A DNA stretch of 64,000 bases from Acidovorax carolinensis (GCF_002157145.1 NZ_CP021361.1:3991501-4055500); one strand, 5' to 3'; counted from the stretch's first letter, positions 18,606-28,253 are shown. The notes: generated by a model from the letters alone, not told the origin. A program made the numbers and translations.

Positions 18606-19753
18606 TCAGGCGCTTCCCATGCGCTGAAACAGTCCGCCCGCCAGCCGGGCCACAACACCGGCCAGTTCCAGCTCCAGCAGCTCCACCTGCATGGCGGCGG
18701 TGTCCATGCCCGTGCGCGCCATCAGGGCATCAAGGCCCACCGGATCAAACCCCATTGCCTGGAGCAGCGCACTTTCGGGTGGCTCCGACGGGGTCGTGCC
18801 GGGGGTGGTCGGCGCTGCCTCTGGAACAGGAAGCTGAAGTTCTTCCAGCACGTCCTGCGCTGATTCCACCAGTTTGGCGCCTTGCCGTATCAGGGCGTGG
18901 CATCCGCGCGACTGGGGCGCGTGGATGGAGCCCGGAATGGCAAACACCTCACGCCCCTGCTCCACCGCGAGCCGGGCCGTGATCAGCGATCCTGATGCCA
19001 ATGCCGCTTCCACCACCAGCGTCCCCTGCGAAAGACCCGCAATGATGCGGTTGCGCTTGGGAAAATTCGCCGCCAGGGGCGGCGTGCCCAAGGGATATTC
19101 GCTGATCAGGATGCCATGGGTGGCAATGCGCCTGGCCAGTGCCAGGTTCTGACGGGGGTATACCCGGTCGAGCCCCGTTCCCACCACCGCAATCGTGGCG
19201 GGAACGGTGGCGCCCGCTACGGCGCTTTCCAACGCCCCCTCGTGCGCCGCCGCATCCACCCCCAGCGCCAGCCCGGACACGATGGTGAGCCCCGCCGCAT
19301 GCAGTGCGCGCGCGAATTGCCGCGCGTTGTCCGCGCCCTGTGCCGTGGGTTGCGGCTGCCCACGATGGCCAGACACCGACCGGCTGGAAAAGGATTGACG
19401 GCCCACAGCGCTGGCGGACCGATGCCATACAGCACCAGAGGCGGGTCTTCTGTTTCAAGCAGGGCTTGCGGGTAGCGCGCGTCGCCCAGCGTCAGCAAGA
19501 CCCGTGCGGCGCCCTCGGGCGCCGCACCCTGGAGCCACGCCCAGGTGGTCTCCAGCTGCTGCGCCAGACCCGGCGGCACCTGGCACAGGGCCTGCGCCTG
19601 GGCGGACGTCACGCACTGCGCCAGCGTGCCCTCGGACTGCCGGAAAATGGCAGGAGGAAGGCCAAAGGCCGCCAAAAGGCGGCGGGCGGCACCGTTGCCA
19701 ACGCCGGGGGTCAGCGTCAGCCGCAGCCAGCCGGCAAGCTCATCGCGTTCCAT
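18606..19753 (-). CDS. dprA: DNA-processing protein DprA, frameshifted in this sequence
   Basis: The N-terminal part from ATG 19753 (MERDELAGWLRLTLTPGVGN) reads through the Rossmann-like start LAIVGSRNP, then loses frame at GGG 19347-19349 (plus strand). One extra base restores LAIVGSRNPTAQGADNARQF and joins the downstream frame with LTIVSGLALGVDAAAHEGAL, GSLITARLAVEQGREVFAIP and a C-terminal winged-helix-like domain. The corrected length is about 382 residues. DprA loads RecA on incoming single-stranded DNA during natural transformation. It sits next to the LysM gene and opposite def-fmt, the normal betaproteobacterial arrangement. Probably intact in the organism. Confidence 0.88.
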
Positions 19754-19815
19754 GGGAGCGCCGGGTTAGAGACGGATGCGTGCCCGGGGCAACCGCGCCG
19801 GCTCCAGTCCCATTG

Positions 19816-21018
19816 TTATTCGGGGTTGACCAGGCGATCACCCACCCGCACGCCCGTGCGGATTTCCAGAATCAAGGCGTAGGAGACACGGTCGAACGTG
19901 CGGAACACCATGACGTGGCCATTGCGCTCGCTGGGCAGTTTGATCACGGTCTTGGCGGCGTCCGTTGTATCCTTCAGGAGATCGCCCTTGGTCATGATGT
20001 GGAGCACCTGGCCAGCTTCCATGCCGTCCCGCGTACCCCGGTTGATCGCAATGACCTGATTCTGCGCTGCGTAGGAAACCGAGTTGCCGCCATAAATCGA
20101 GACCACCCGCGCATCGACCTCCATCTGGGGGGCGCGCGGCGTGTAGCTGACAAAGGCGCGCGCTGGCGCTGGCAGCAGCCGGTCGCCGGCGCGAACCTCT
20201 TCCTTGGTCGCCGACAACTCCACGGTGGCGGGCACATAGTCGTAGGCGATACCGCCCTTGCCATTGGCCGTTTCCTCCACCGACTCGCCGCGCACCAGCT
20301 CGGCCTTGCCAACGTACTGCGCCTCGTAGCCCAGGATTTCCCCGGTCAAGGGATCCTTGAGGGCAATCGCATCCCGGAAAACGCGGTAGTGGCGGGGCGT
20401 GCCCGGCTCCACCCGCAGCGGGCTGGAGGCGTCGCCTCGCGCATAGGCACGATCGCCGTCGGCCATGAGCACGCGCTCATCCACCGTAGCGACAATGCGC
20501 GGTGCGCGCTGCAGCACTTCGGCGTCCACCACCAGGGGCTCCACCAGGAACGGCTCGATGAGATGCGGCTTGAGTGTCGGCAAGGCGGTATCGGCCAGGC
20601 TGTCGCTGCGCGTGCGCGGCGACACCCGCACCGTGTCGGGCGTGCCGCGGGCGCTGGTGCGCAGGCGTGCATAGCCGCCATCTTTTTCGAGATACAGCGT
20701 CTGCCCCGGAAAGATCAGATGAGGGTTGGGCAGGGCCTTGAGGTTCATGCCCCACAGCTCGGGCCAGCGCCATGGGCGCTTGAGGTACATGCCGGAAATA
20801 CCCCACAGCGTGTCGCCCCGCTTGACGACATAGGTGTCGGGAGCGCCCGGCGCCAACTCGGAAAGAGGAACGCCACGTTCTGCGACCTGTTGTGCCGTGG
20901 CGCGCTGGCCACTGGACACCGGAAAGTTCTGCGCCTGGACGGGTACGGCAAGCAAAGCGCCGGCAAGTACTGTCAATGCGCCCAGGGCGGTTCGCCGCAC
21001 GCTGGTGAATGCCGTCAT
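19816..21018 (-). CDS. LysM-domain peptidoglycan-binding protein
   Basis: 400 residues from ATG 21018, preceded by AAGGAA. A signal peptide (RRTALGALTVLAGALLAVPVQAQ) is followed by a LysM domain at about 60-110 (YVVKRGDTLWGISGMYL, PHLIFPGQTLYL) and a long region of unknown fold to the end (IYGGNSVSYAAQNQVIAIN, GQVLHIMTKGDLL). It is a periplasmic or cell-wall protein conserved beside dprA and def in betaproteobacteria. Role in the wall inferred from LysM only. It is divergent from def with a 200-bp intergenic region. Confidence 0.87.
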   Translation of the reverse strand: MTAFTSVRRTALGALTVLAGALLAVPVQAQNFPVSSGQRATAQQVAERGVPLSELAPGAPDTYVVKRGDTLWGISGMYLKRPWRWPELWGMNLKALPNPHLIFPGQTLYLEKDGGYARLRTSARGTPDTVRVSPRTRSDSLADTALPTLKPHLIEPFLVEPLVVDAEVLQRAPRIVATVDERVLMADGDRAYARGDASSPLRVEPGTPRHYRVFRDAIALKDPLTGEILGYEAQYVGKAELVRGESVEETANGKGGIAYDYVPATVELSATKEEVRAGDRLLPAPARAFVSYTPRAPQMEVDARVVSIYGGNSVSYAAQNQVIAINRGTRDGMEAGQVLHIMTKGDLLKDTTDAAKTVIKLPSERNGHVMVFRTFDRVSYALILEIRTGVRVGDRLVNPE

Positions 21019-21218
21019 GTTGTTCCTTTTTTGATGCATTGTGAAACGCCCCCTCTCTGGCGCCGCGGTCGATTGCGACAAGCAATCCGCCGCGCAGATA
21101 CGTTACAAACCTTCTTAGATTCTCGGCTCAAGCCCTTGATTGGGCAACGAATATTGCCGTTGGGGGCTGCAGCGCGGGCCAAAAGTGGCGAAAATAGCGA
21201 CACATATCACCTTCATCC

Positions 21219-21728
21219 ATGGCAATTCTTCCCATTCTCTGTTACCCGGACCCTCGTCTTCACAAGGTCGCCCAGCCGGTTCAGGCCGTGGATGCCCGCA
21301 TCCAGGCGCTGGTATCGGACATGCTCGCCACGATGTACGACGCCCACGGCATTGGCCTGGCGGCGACGCAGATCGACGTGCATGAGCGCATCGTGGTCAT
21401 CGACGTCTCCGAGGAACGCAACGAACCCCTGGTGCTGATCAACCCCGAGATTGTCTGGGCCAGCCCGGAAAAGAACGTCGGCGACGAAGGCTGCCTTTCG
21501 GTGCCAGGCATCTACGACGGCGTCGAACGCGCAGCGGCCGTGCATGTGCGTGCCCTGGACGCCAACGGACAGTCACGCACGCTGGAGGCCGAAGGCCTGC
21601 TGGCCGTCTGCATCCAGCACGAAATGGACCACCTCATGGGCAAGGTGTTTGTGGAATATCTCTCGCCGCTCAAGCGCAACCGCATCAAGACCAAGATGCT
21701 CAAGCAGCAACGGGACGCGCGCGAGTGA
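21219..21728 (+). CDS. def: Peptide deformylase
   Basis: 169 residues, standard length. All three family motifs are present: GIGLAATQ (44-51), EGCLSVP with metal ligand C92, and QHEMDH with ligands H134 and H138 and the catalytic Glu between them. It removes the formyl group from nascent proteins and is paired with fmt two genes downstream, with a small lipoprotein gene between. Its TGA overlaps the GTG of that gene. Confidence 0.96.
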   Translation: MAILPILCYPDPRLHKVAQPVQAVDARIQALVSDMLATMYDAHGIGLAATQIDVHERIVVIDVSEERNEPLVLINPEIVWASPEKNVGDEGCLSVPGIYDGVERAAAVHVRALDANGQSRTLEAEGLLAVCIQHEMDHLMGKVFVEYLSPLKRNRIKTKMLKQQRDARE

Positions 21729-22225
21729 GCACCGTGCGCCGCTTGGGCATCGGCGCCAGTGCGCTGGTTTTGGCGGTGTTGCTGTCGGCCTGCGCCTCGC
21801 CCGACCGGGAAAAGCCCGGAGCCTACCGCGCCGAGGTGCTGGCGCGGCTGGGCGTGCCGCACAGCGCGACTGCCCTGGAGGGCCACCGCGAGCGCCTGCT
21901 CTATTCCACCCTGCCGGCCGGCCGCCGGGTATTTCACCTCGACTTCGATGCCACCGGGCGCCTTGAGCGCGTCGAGCAGGTGCTGAATTTCGCCCGCTTT
22001 TCGGGCATCGCGCTGAACCAGTGGACCCGGGCCGATGTGGAGCGTACCTTCGGCCCACCGGCGCTGGTGGAGCGGGTTGCCCGCTTTGACGGCGACGTCT
22101 GGACCTACCGGTTCATGGACGGCTATGAACCGCGCATGGCGCACATCCATATCGACCGCGCCGGCACGGTGCGCCAGCTGGCCTTCACCGATGACCAGCC
22201 GCCGGGCGATGACCGGGACCACTGA
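21725..22225 (+). CDS. Small putative lipoprotein
   Basis: 166 residues from GTG 21725, overlapping the def stop (GTGA). A lipoprotein signal ([10 protein letters not shown], Cys at about 22) is followed by about 140 residues with two similar segments ([12 protein letters not shown]...[19 protein letters not shown] and [12 protein letters not shown]...[11 protein letters not shown]), each resembling the short alpha-beta unit of SmpA/BamE-like proteins. Probably an outer-membrane or periplasmic lipoprotein of unknown role. It lies between def and fmt and must share their transcript. Confidence 0.75.
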   Translation: MSTVRRLGIGASALVLAVLLSACASPDREKPGAYRAEVLARLGVPHSATALEGHRERLLYSTLPAGRRVFHLDFDATGRLERVEQVLNFARFSGIALNQWTRADVERTFGPPALVERVARFDGDVWTYRFMDGYEPRMAHIHIDRAGTVRQLAFTDDQPPGDDRDH

Positions 22226-22248
22226 CCGCCGCCGCCCAACCCTCGTTC

Positions 22249-23330
22249 ATGAAAATCATCTTTGCCGGAACCCCTGAATTCGCCCGCGTGGCATTGCAGC
22301 GTCTGCTGAGTGCGGGGTTTACCGTGCCCCTCGTTCTCACGCAGCCCGACCGCCCGGCGGGCCGGGGCATGAAGCTGCAGGCGTCGCCCGTCAAGCAATG
22401 CGCACTCGAGCATGGCATTGCGGTGGCCCAGCCCCGCAGCCTGCGCCTGGACGGCAAATTCCCCGAAGACGCCGCTGCCGCCCGTGCGGCGCTGCTGGCC
22501 GCACAGGCCGATGCCATGGTGGTGGCGGCCTACGGCCTGATCCTGCCGCAGTGGGTGCTGGACCTCATGAGCGCCGCTCGGCCGCCCGAAGGCGCGAAGG
22601 CCCCCTCGGGGGCAGCGAACCACGCGCAGCGGGGAGCGTGGGGGCCCATGGTCTGGGCTGCCTGAACATCCATGCCAGCCTGCTGCCACGCTGGCGCGGC
22701 GCCGCTCCCATCCACCGCGCCATTCAAGCGGGAGATGCCGAGACGGGCGTCACCATCATGCAGATGGACGCGGGCCTGGATACCGGCGCCATGCTGCTGA
22801 CCGAAAAACTGCCCATTGGCCCCCGCGACACCACCGCCTCGCTGCACGACCGCCTGGCCGACCTGGGCGGCCGGCTGATCGTGGAAGCCCTTGAGCTGGC
22901 CGCCTGCGGTGGTCTGCAGCCCGTCCAGCAACCGGAGCAGGGCGTGACCTATGCCCACAAGATCGAAAAATCCGAAAGTGCGGTCGACTGGTCGCTGCCG
23001 GCGCAGGTGATTGGCCGGCAGATCCGCGCCTTCGATCCCTTTCCTGGGGCCAGCACCACGCTGGGCCCAGAGACCATCAAACTCTGGGACTATGAAATTC
23101 ATAGCTGTCAGCGCTCGCCAGACAAGCGTTGTGGACAGATTTTGTCTATAGACCCCACCGGCGTTCTCGTGGCCTGCGGCGAAGATGCCCTGCGCCTGAC
23201 CACCCTGCAGCGGGCCGGCGGCAAGCGCTTACCGGCCTCGGAATTCCTGCGCGGCTTCCCGCTGCAGCCCGGCATGGTGCTGGGGGCCGAGCAAGCCCCC
23301 GGCACCACCGGCGCGCCGATCGCGCCATGA
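22249..23330 (+). CDS. fmt: Methionyl-tRNA formyltransferase, repeat-interrupted and frameshifted
   Basis: The N-terminal part ([20 protein letters not shown] to [14 protein letters not shown]) is followed by about 26 foreign codons encoded by a GC-rich repeat (22574-22652). One base is then missing at GGG 22655-22657, giving a TGA at 22663. With one extra G the frame continues into the conserved [23 protein letters not shown] and on to the C-terminal domain ending at 23330. A second, family-1 repeat (23096-23153) is translated within the C-terminal domain. The enzyme formylates initiator Met-tRNA and works with def. The insertion probably forms an extra loop; the single-base loss is likely a sequence error. 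The stop overlaps azlC (ATGA). Confidence 0.88.
22574..22652 (+). repeat. GC-rich repeat (family 2b) inside fmt
   Basis: Contains GGCCCCCTCGGGGGCAGCGA, CGCAGCGGGGAGCGTGGGGG and ends in CCCATG; the same unit occurs twice in tandem at 25955-26116. Its length is about 79 bp and it lies exactly between two codons that are adjacent in ordinary fmt genes. Confidence 0.75.
23096..23153 (+). repeat. Family-1 interspersed repeat, copy D (inside fmt)
   Basis: AATTCATAGCTGTCAGCGCT, then AGACAAGCGTTGTGGACAGA, then TTTTGTCTATAG. It is translated in frame as roughly [20 protein letters not shown] within the Fmt C-terminal domain. Confidence 0.65.
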
Positions 23331-24148
23331 GCCTGCAGGCGGTCCGCCAGACCGTGCGGCACCCGGCGTTCCGTCTGGCCATCACCGACATGGCCGGCAC
23401 CTCGCTGGGGCTGGCCGCCTGGGCCATGGTGACCGGTGTGGCCATGGTGAAAAGCGGCATGTCTGTTTCCATGGCCATTTTCATGTCGCTGCTGGTGTAT
23501 GCCGGCAGCGCCCAGCTGGCCGTGATACCGCTGCTGGCCACCGGCGCGCCGCTGTGGGTGGTGTGGCTCACGGCGTCGTGCGTGAACCTGCGCTTCGTGA
23601 TCTTCAGCAGCCTGTGGCGCAGCTATTTTGCGCACCTGCCCCTGCGCCAGCGCCTGACCATTGGCTACTTCAGCGGCGACGTGATCTTCGTGGCCTTCAT
23701 GAAGCGGTTTCCCGAGCCGCAGCCCGCACCTGACCAGGTGCCCTATTTCTGGGGCGCCGCCAGCACCAACTGGCTGGCCTGGCAGGTGCCGTCGATTGCC
23801 GGCATCCTGCTGGCCAACGCCGTGCCCCTGTCGTGGGGGCTCGGGTTTGCCGGCGTGCTGGCGTTGCTCGGTGTGCTGCTGTCGCTGCTGTTCGACCGTG
23901 CCACCTGGCTGGCCACGGGGGTGGCCGCCACGGCGGCCATTGCCGCGTTCGCCCTGCCGCTGAAGCTCAACATCCTGGTGGCCATTGCCGCTGCGGTCAC
24001 CGTGGGCCTGCTGATCGAAGCCGTGGACCGGCGCCGCCACCACCCCGAGGTGCTGCTGGTGCCGGCGGACAGCATGATCCCTGCGGACGAGCTGGAACAG
24101 GTCGAGGCGGGCGACGCGGTGGCATTGCGCGAGGAACTGCATCCATGA
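23327..24148 (+). CDS. azlC: Branched-chain amino acid exporter large subunit, AzlC family
   Basis: 273 residues with seven or eight hydrophobic segments. The AzlC pattern is clear: [48 protein letters not shown] and [11 protein letters not shown]. AzlC with AzlD exports branched-chain amino acids or analogues across the inner membrane. The acidic C-terminal tail (about residues 245-273) extends past the last helix. It overlaps the fmt stop by 4 bases and the azlD start by 4 bases, so the three are translationally coupled. Confidence 0.9.
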   Translation: MSLQAVRQTVRHPAFRLAITDMAGTSLGLAAWAMVTGVAMVKSGMSVSMAIFMSLLVYAGSAQLAVIPLLATGAPLWVVWLTASCVNLRFVIFSSLWRSYFAHLPLRQRLTIGYFSGDVIFVAFMKRFPEPQPAPDQVPYFWGAASTNWLAWQVPSIAGILLANAVPLSWGLGFAGVLALLGVLLSLLFDRATWLATGVAATAAIAAFALPLKLNILVAIAAAVTVGLLIEAVDRRRHHPEVLLVPADSMIPADELEQVEAGDAVALREELHP

Positions 24149-24480
24149 GCTGGGATTGGCTCGAACCCTTTGTTGCCGTGGCGGGGCTGGCCGTGCTCAC
24201 CCTGGTGACGCGCTCCTTCTTCATGATCCCCGAGCGCGAGCTTCCCATGCCCGACTGGCTCAAGCGCGGGCTCAAATATGCGCCGCTGGCAGCGCTCACG
24301 GCCGTCATTGCGCCCGAGATCCTCATGTCGCACGGCGAGTTCATCACCACGCTGAAAGACGCGCGCCTGCCCGCCGTGCTGTGCGCCGTTGCCTACTACT
24401 TCTGGCGCCGCGGCATTCTGGGCACCATCGTGGTGGGGATGCTGGTGTACCTGCCACTGCACATCGGCTGGGGCTGGTGA
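24145..24480 (+). CDS. azlD: Branched-chain amino acid exporter small subunit, AzlD family
   Basis: 111 residues with about four helices. The AzlD signature is visible: GLAVLTLVTRSFFMIPERELPMPDWLKRGLKYAPLAALTAV is the conserved first half of the family, and the last helix contains GTIVVGMLVYLPLHI. It is the small partner of AzlC, starting inside the azlC stop (ATGA). Confidence 0.92.
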   Translation: MSWDWLEPFVAVAGLAVLTLVTRSFFMIPERELPMPDWLKRGLKYAPLAALTAVIAPEILMSHGEFITTLKDARLPAVLCAVAYYFWRRGILGTIVVGMLVYLPLHIGWGW

Positions 24481-24489
24481 ACATCGTGC

Positions 24490-24580
24490 TCCCCCTGAGC
24501 CGCTGCGCGGCGTCCCCCTGAGGGGGACGCCGCCAGTGGCCTGGCAAAGCCAGTTCCACGGCGTCCGCTGGCCTCGGGCA
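24490..24580 (+). repeat. GC-rich repeat (family 2) between azlD and pgk
   Basis: CCCCCTGAGCCGCTGCGCGG, a perfect GTCCCCCTGAGGGGGAC hairpin, then GTGGCCTGGCAAAGCCAGTT. Same unit as 13161-13270. The hairpin follows the azlD stop and may end that transcript. Confidence 0.7.
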
Positions 24581-24655
24581 CGCCAGATCGAAGGGCTCGC
24601 TCACTAGAATGGTGGCCCTCATTCCATTCCCTCCCAACCGCTGACGCCCACCTCC

Positions 24656-25855
24656 ATGAACATCTTGCGTTTTTCCGATCTGTGCGCCCAGGGCAAAGTC
24701 CAAGGCCAACGTGTTTTCATCCGCGCCGACCTGAACGTGCCGCTGGATGCCACCGGCCACATCACCGAAGACACGCGCATCCGCGCCTCGATTCCGTGCA
24801 TCCGCATGGCCCTGGACGCAGGCGCCGCCGTCATGGTGACCAGCCATCTGGGCCGTCCCACCGAAGGCGCGTTCCAGCCCGAAGACTCGCTGGCCCCCGT
24901 GGCCCGGCGCCTGTCCGAGCTGCTCGACCGCGACGTGCCGCTGCTCGCCAACTGGGTGGACGGCGTGACCGTGGCCCCGGGGCAGGTGGTGCTGCTCGAA
25001 AACTGCCGCGTCAACGTTGGTGAAAAGAAGAACAAGGAAGAGCTGGCCCGCAAGCTGGCCGCCCTGTGCGACATCTTCGTGAACGACGCCTTTGGCACGG
25101 CCCACCGCGCCGAAGGCACCACCTATGGCATCGCGCAGTACGCCCCCATTGCCTGCGCCGGCCCGCTGCTGTCGGCCGAAATCGACGCCCTGACCAAGGC
25201 CCTGGCCCACCCCCAGCGCCCGCTGGCGGCCATCGTGGCGGGCTCCAAGGTGTCCACCAAGCTCACCATCCTGCAGAGCCTGGCCGACAAGGTGGACCAG
25301 CTCATCGTGGGCGGCGGCATTGCCAACACCTTCATGCTGGCTGCCGGCCTGCCCATCGGCAAGAGTCTGGCCGAGCCCGACCTGCTGGACGCCGCCAAGT
25401 CGGTGATGGCCGCCATGAAGGCGCGCGGCGCCGAAGTGCCGATTCCTACCGACGTGGTCACCGCCAAGACTTTCGCGGCCGATGCGCCCGCCACCATCAA
25501 GGCCGCCACCGATGTGGCCGAGGACGACCTGATCCTGGACATCGGCCCCGAAACCGCCGCGCGGCTGGCGGCGCAGCTCAAATCGGCCGGCACCATCGTA
25601 TGGAACGGGCCGGTGGGCGTCTTCGAGTTTGCGGCCTTTGAAAATGGCACGCGCACGATTGCCCAGGCCATTGCGCAATCGCCCGCATTCAGCATTGCCG
25701 GCGGCGGCGACACGCTGGCGGCCATTGCCAAATACGGCATCGAGCAGCAGGTGGGCTACATCTCCACCGGCGGTGGCGCGTTCCTCGAAGTGCTTGAAGG
25801 CAAGACCTTGCCGGCGTTCGAAATTCTCGAAAAGCGGGCCGCCACCGCATTCTGA
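24656..25855 (+). CDS. pgk: Phosphoglycerate kinase
   Basis: 399 residues, normal length. Diagnostic stretches: [13 protein letters not shown] near residue 20, [13 protein letters not shown] near 60, [13 protein letters not shown] near 145, [10 protein letters not shown] near 195, [11 protein letters not shown] near 315 and the nucleotide-binding GGGDTLAA and STGGGAFLE near the end. It transfers phosphate between 1,3-bisphosphoglycerate and ADP in glycolysis and gluconeogenesis. TAGAAT (24605-24610) is a possible -10 box. It is followed by an intrinsic terminator. Confidence 0.97.
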   Translation: MNILRFSDLCAQGKVQGQRVFIRADLNVPLDATGHITEDTRIRASIPCIRMALDAGAAVMVTSHLGRPTEGAFQPEDSLAPVARRLSELLDRDVPLLANWVDGVTVAPGQVVLLENCRVNVGEKKNKEELARKLAALCDIFVNDAFGTAHRAEGTTYGIAQYAPIACAGPLLSAEIDALTKALAHPQRPLAAIVAGSKVSTKLTILQSLADKVDQLIVGGGIANTFMLAAGLPIGKSLAEPDLLDAAKSVMAAMKARGAEVPIPTDVVTAKTFAADAPATIKAATDVAEDDLILDIGPETAARLAAQLKSAGTIVWNGPVGVFEFAAFENGTRTIAQAIAQSPAFSIAGGGDTLAAIAKYGIEQQVGYISTGGGAFLEVLEGKTLPAFEILEKRAATAF

Positions 25856-25928
25856 AGGCGCGTGCCGGTTGCCCGCAGGCGGACCGCGTTCCAGGAATCG
25901 CCGCTGCGTGCCCGCAGGGGCGTTCAGG

Positions 25929-25955
25929 CAAAGGCCGTTTCGACGGCCTTTTTTC
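25929..25955 (+). terminator. Intrinsic terminator after pgk
   Basis: Hairpin AAGGCCGTTTCGACGGCCTT followed directly by TTTT, about 75 bases after the pgk stop; a typical rho-independent terminator. Confidence 0.8.
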
Positions 25956-26116
25956 ATCGCCGGGCCGCCCCAAGATGAAAAGCGCCCCTCGGGGGCAGCG
26001 ACCCGCGCAGCGGTGGAGCGTGGGGGCCATCTTTCATCGCCGGGCCGCCCCAAGATGAAAAGCGCCCCCTCGGGGGGCAGCGACCCGCGCAGCGGTGGAG
26101 CGTGGGGGCCATTTTT
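25955..26116 (+). repeat. Tandem pair of GC-rich repeats (family 2b)
   Basis: Two units with an 80-bp period (starts 25955 and 26035). Each reads CATCGCCGGGCCGCCCCAAG, ATGAAAAGCG, a C-run/G-run hairpin, CAGCGACCCGCGCAGCGGTG and GAGCGTGGGGGCCAT. The copies are nearly identical apart from one extra C and one extra G in the second. With the pgk terminator they fill the 322-bp gap before pyrF. A related unit interrupts fmt. Confidence 0.85.
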
Positions 26117-26140
26117 TTCATGGGCGTTCTTCATGGGCAT

Positions 26141-26169
26141 TTCGTGCCCTCCATGGCGCCGCCTAAAAT
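26141..26169 (+). promoter_or_regulatory. Candidate sigma-70 promoter of pyrF (possibly leaderless)
   Basis: TTCGTG (26141-26146), a 17-bp spacer and TAAAAT (26164-26169). The ATG of pyrF is only 8 bases after the -10 box, so transcription could start at or next to the start codon. Confidence 0.4.
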
Positions 26170-26177
26170 TGCGCCCC

Positions 26178-27002
26178 ATGACCTTTCTCGACATGCTGCG
26201 CGATGCATCCACCCAGAACAACTCGATGCTCTGTGTGGGCTTGGATCCTGAACCCACCCGGTTTCCCGCCGGCCTGCGTGGCGACCCGCGCAAGATCTAC
26301 GACTTTTGCGCCGCGATTGTCGACAGCACGGCCGACGTGGCGTGCGCCTTCAAGCCCCAGATTGCCTACTTTGCGGCCCATGGCGCCGAAGACCAGCTCG
26401 AACGCCTGATGCAGCACATGCGCTGCAACGCGCCCCAGGTGCCGGTGATCCTCGACGCCAAGCGCGGCGACATCGGTTCCACCGCCGAGCAATATGCCAA
26501 GGAGGCCTTCGAGCGCTATGGCGCCGACGCGGTCACGCTCTCGCCGTTCATGGGGTTTGATTCCATCGAGCCCTATCTGGCCTACCACGGCAAGGGCGCC
26601 TTTTTGCTGTGCCGCACCTCCAACCCCGGCGGCGACGACCTGCAAAACCAGCGCCTGGCCAGCATCGAAGGCCAGCCCCTGCTCTACGAGCATGTGGCGC
26701 GCCTGGCGCAAGGCCCCTGGAACAAAAACGGCCAGCTCGGCCTGGTGGTCGGCGCCACCTACCCCCAGGAAATCGAGCGCGTGCGCAGCATTGCACCCAC
26801 GCTGCCCCTGCTGATCCCCGGCGTGGGCGCACAGGGCGGCGATGCCGTGGCCACCGTGCGGGCCGGTCTGCGCGCTGATGGCCCCATCATCGTGAACTCA
26901 TCCCGAGCCATTTTGTATGCGTCGGGCGGCGACGATTTCGCCACCGCCGCACGCCATGAAGCGCTGCGCACCCGCGCCGTGCTGCAGGCAGCGTGCGGCT
27001 GA
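26178..27002 (+). CDS. pyrF: Orotidine 5'-phosphate decarboxylase (class 2)
   Basis: 274 residues, the length of the long (PyrF type 2) branch. The active-site signature is [13 protein letters not shown] with catalytic K95; [11 protein letters not shown] near residue 17, [13 protein letters not shown] near 58 and [11 protein letters not shown] near 215 are also typical. It makes UMP in pyrimidine synthesis. No ribosome-binding site is visible before the ATG. Confidence 0.95.
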   Translation: MTFLDMLRDASTQNNSMLCVGLDPEPTRFPAGLRGDPRKIYDFCAAIVDSTADVACAFKPQIAYFAAHGAEDQLERLMQHMRCNAPQVPVILDAKRGDIGSTAEQYAKEAFERYGADAVTLSPFMGFDSIEPYLAYHGKGAFLLCRTSNPGGDDLQNQRLASIEGQPLLYEHVARLAQGPWNKNGQLGLVVGATYPQEIERVRSIAPTLPLLIPGVGAQGGDAVATVRAGLRADGPIIVNSSRAILYASGGDDFATAARHEALRTRAVLQAACG

Positions 27003-27025
27003 CACGCAACAGCCATTCAGCGTAT

Positions 27026-27082
27026 TTGCTATTCAATAAATAGCTGCTTGCACTTTGCAGACAAGCGCTGCAGGCCTATTAA
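27026..27082 (+). repeat. Family-1 interspersed repeat, copy E
   Basis: GCTATTCAATAAATAGCTGC, TTGCACTTTGCAGACAAGCG, CTGCAGGCC. Its 3' end abuts or overlaps the left inverted repeat of the MITE-like element. Confidence 0.7.
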
Positions 27083-27318
27083 CCTAGAAACGGTAGTTGG
27101 ATGCGTCTGCCGGTGCTGTGATCGGGGTGCCAGGCAAGGCGGGACGACGCGGCGGGCTCATGCCCGCAAGGAGGAGCAACGCCGCATGGCGCACCGAGCG
27201 CGGTGCTGGCGGGTGCATAGCGCTCTCACTCACAAGAAGAACGCCATCGAAGCCGTCAAACGTCGATTTCATGCGGCTTGGCCAAGGATACGAAGCGGTC
27301 AACTGCCGTTTCTAGGTT
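27081..27318. mobile_element. MITE-like element with 19-bp terminal inverted repeats
   Basis: Left end AACCTAGAAACGGTAGTTG (27081-27099); the right end (27300-27318) is its reverse complement with one mismatch. The element is 238 bp and encodes no transposase. Short open frames cross it on both strands and end in NYRF or NCRF inside the inverted repeats, so they look incidental. The outer flanks both read TTA, which may be a short target duplication or an extension of the palindrome. The right end supplies the first base of the EamA transporter's TAA stop codon. Together with the repeat at 27026-27082 it fills the pyrF-EamA gap. Confidence 0.65.
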
Positions 27319-28253
27319 TAACGCCCAAGGCGCGGCCCCAGCACCACGCACACCAGGGCCAGCACCACGCAGGCCACGCCCGCCCATTGCCAGGCCGTGA
27401 TGGCCTCGCCCAGCACCCCCATGCCTGCGGCAATGCCGACCAGCGGAACGCCCAGGCTGAAGGGCGCCACCCGGTTGGCCGGGTAGCGCGTGAGCAGGGT
27501 GGTCCACATCCCGTAGCCCAGCACCGTGGCGGCCCATCCCAGGTACGCCAGTGACAGCCAGGCCACCAGCGGCACTGCGGCCCAGGCGGCAGGATCGAGC
27601 CAGTGGCTCGCATCGGGGTCCAGCCAGAACGACAGCAGGGTGAAGGGCAGCACCGGCACCAGACTGCTCCAGACCACGAACGAGAAGGGGTCGTAGCCCG
27701 GCGAGGCTTGCTGCGCCAGACGCGAAACGATGTTCGACGCGGCCCACCAGGCCGCTGCGCACAGTGTCAGCAGCAGGCCGGCCAGCGTGGTGCCGGCCAC
27801 GACATCGCCCGGTTGCACATAGTTCATGGCAAAGCACAGCAGCCCCAAGCCCGCCAGCATGAGGCCCAGCACCAGCGGCCGACCGGGGCGCTCATGCAGC
27901 ACCGCAAAACCGAACAGTGCCGTGAAGAACACCTGCGTCTGCAGCAGCACGCTGGCCAGCGAGGCCGTCATGCCCATCTGCAGTGCCACAAACAAAAAGC
28001 CGAACTGCCCCACGCCCTGGAAGCTGCCAAACAGCAGCACCCACCGCCAGTGCAGGCGCGGCGCCCGCACCAGCAGCACCAGGGGAACGGCCGCGCACAA
28101 ATAGCGCAAGGCGCCCAACTGAAAGGGCGTGAAGCTGCGCAAGCCCCATTTCATGGCCACAAAGTTCACGCCCCAGAGCAGCACCACCGCCAACGCGGCC
28201 AGAAGATCACGGGCCCGCATGGGCCCTGCCAGAGGCGCCATGGGTTTGCTCAC
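27318..28253 (-). CDS. EamA-family (DMT superfamily) metabolite exporter
   Basis: 311 residues with ten hydrophobic segments arranged as two EamA repeats (LLWGVNFVAMKWGLRSFTP at the start; LGVPLVGIAAGMGVLGEAIT in the second half). Such inner-membrane transporters export amino acids or related metabolites such as O-acetylserine and cysteine; the substrate here is unknown. The GTG start at 28253 overlaps the stop of the upstream thioesterase gene (GTGA); an internal ATG at 28241 is an alternative. The stop codon lies at the right end of the MITE-like element. Confidence 0.85.
   Translation of the reverse strand: MSKPMAPLAGPMRARDLLAALAVVLLWGVNFVAMKWGLRSFTPFQLGALRYLCAAVPLVLLVRAPRLHWRWVLLFGSFQGVGQFGFLFVALQMGMTASLASVLLQTQVFFTALFGFAVLHERPGRPLVLGLMLAGLGLLCFAMNYVQPGDVVAGTTLAGLLLTLCAAAWWAASNIVSRLAQQASPGYDPFSFVVWSSLVPVLPFTLLSFWLDPDASHWLDPAAWAAVPLVAWLSLAYLGWAATVLGYGMWTTLLTRYPANRVAPFSLGVPLVGIAAGMGVLGEAITAWQWAGVACVVLALVCVVLGPRLGR

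Noticed and set aside
24344..26293. A 649-codon minus-strand frame opposite azlD-pgk and the repeats
   Set aside because: No recognisable domain; crosses two real genes, a terminator and tandem repeats.
27084..27315. Two 72-codon frames on opposite strands inside the MITE-like element
   Set aside because: Both end within the inverted repeats and have no domain or supporting ribosome-binding site; treated as by-products of the element.
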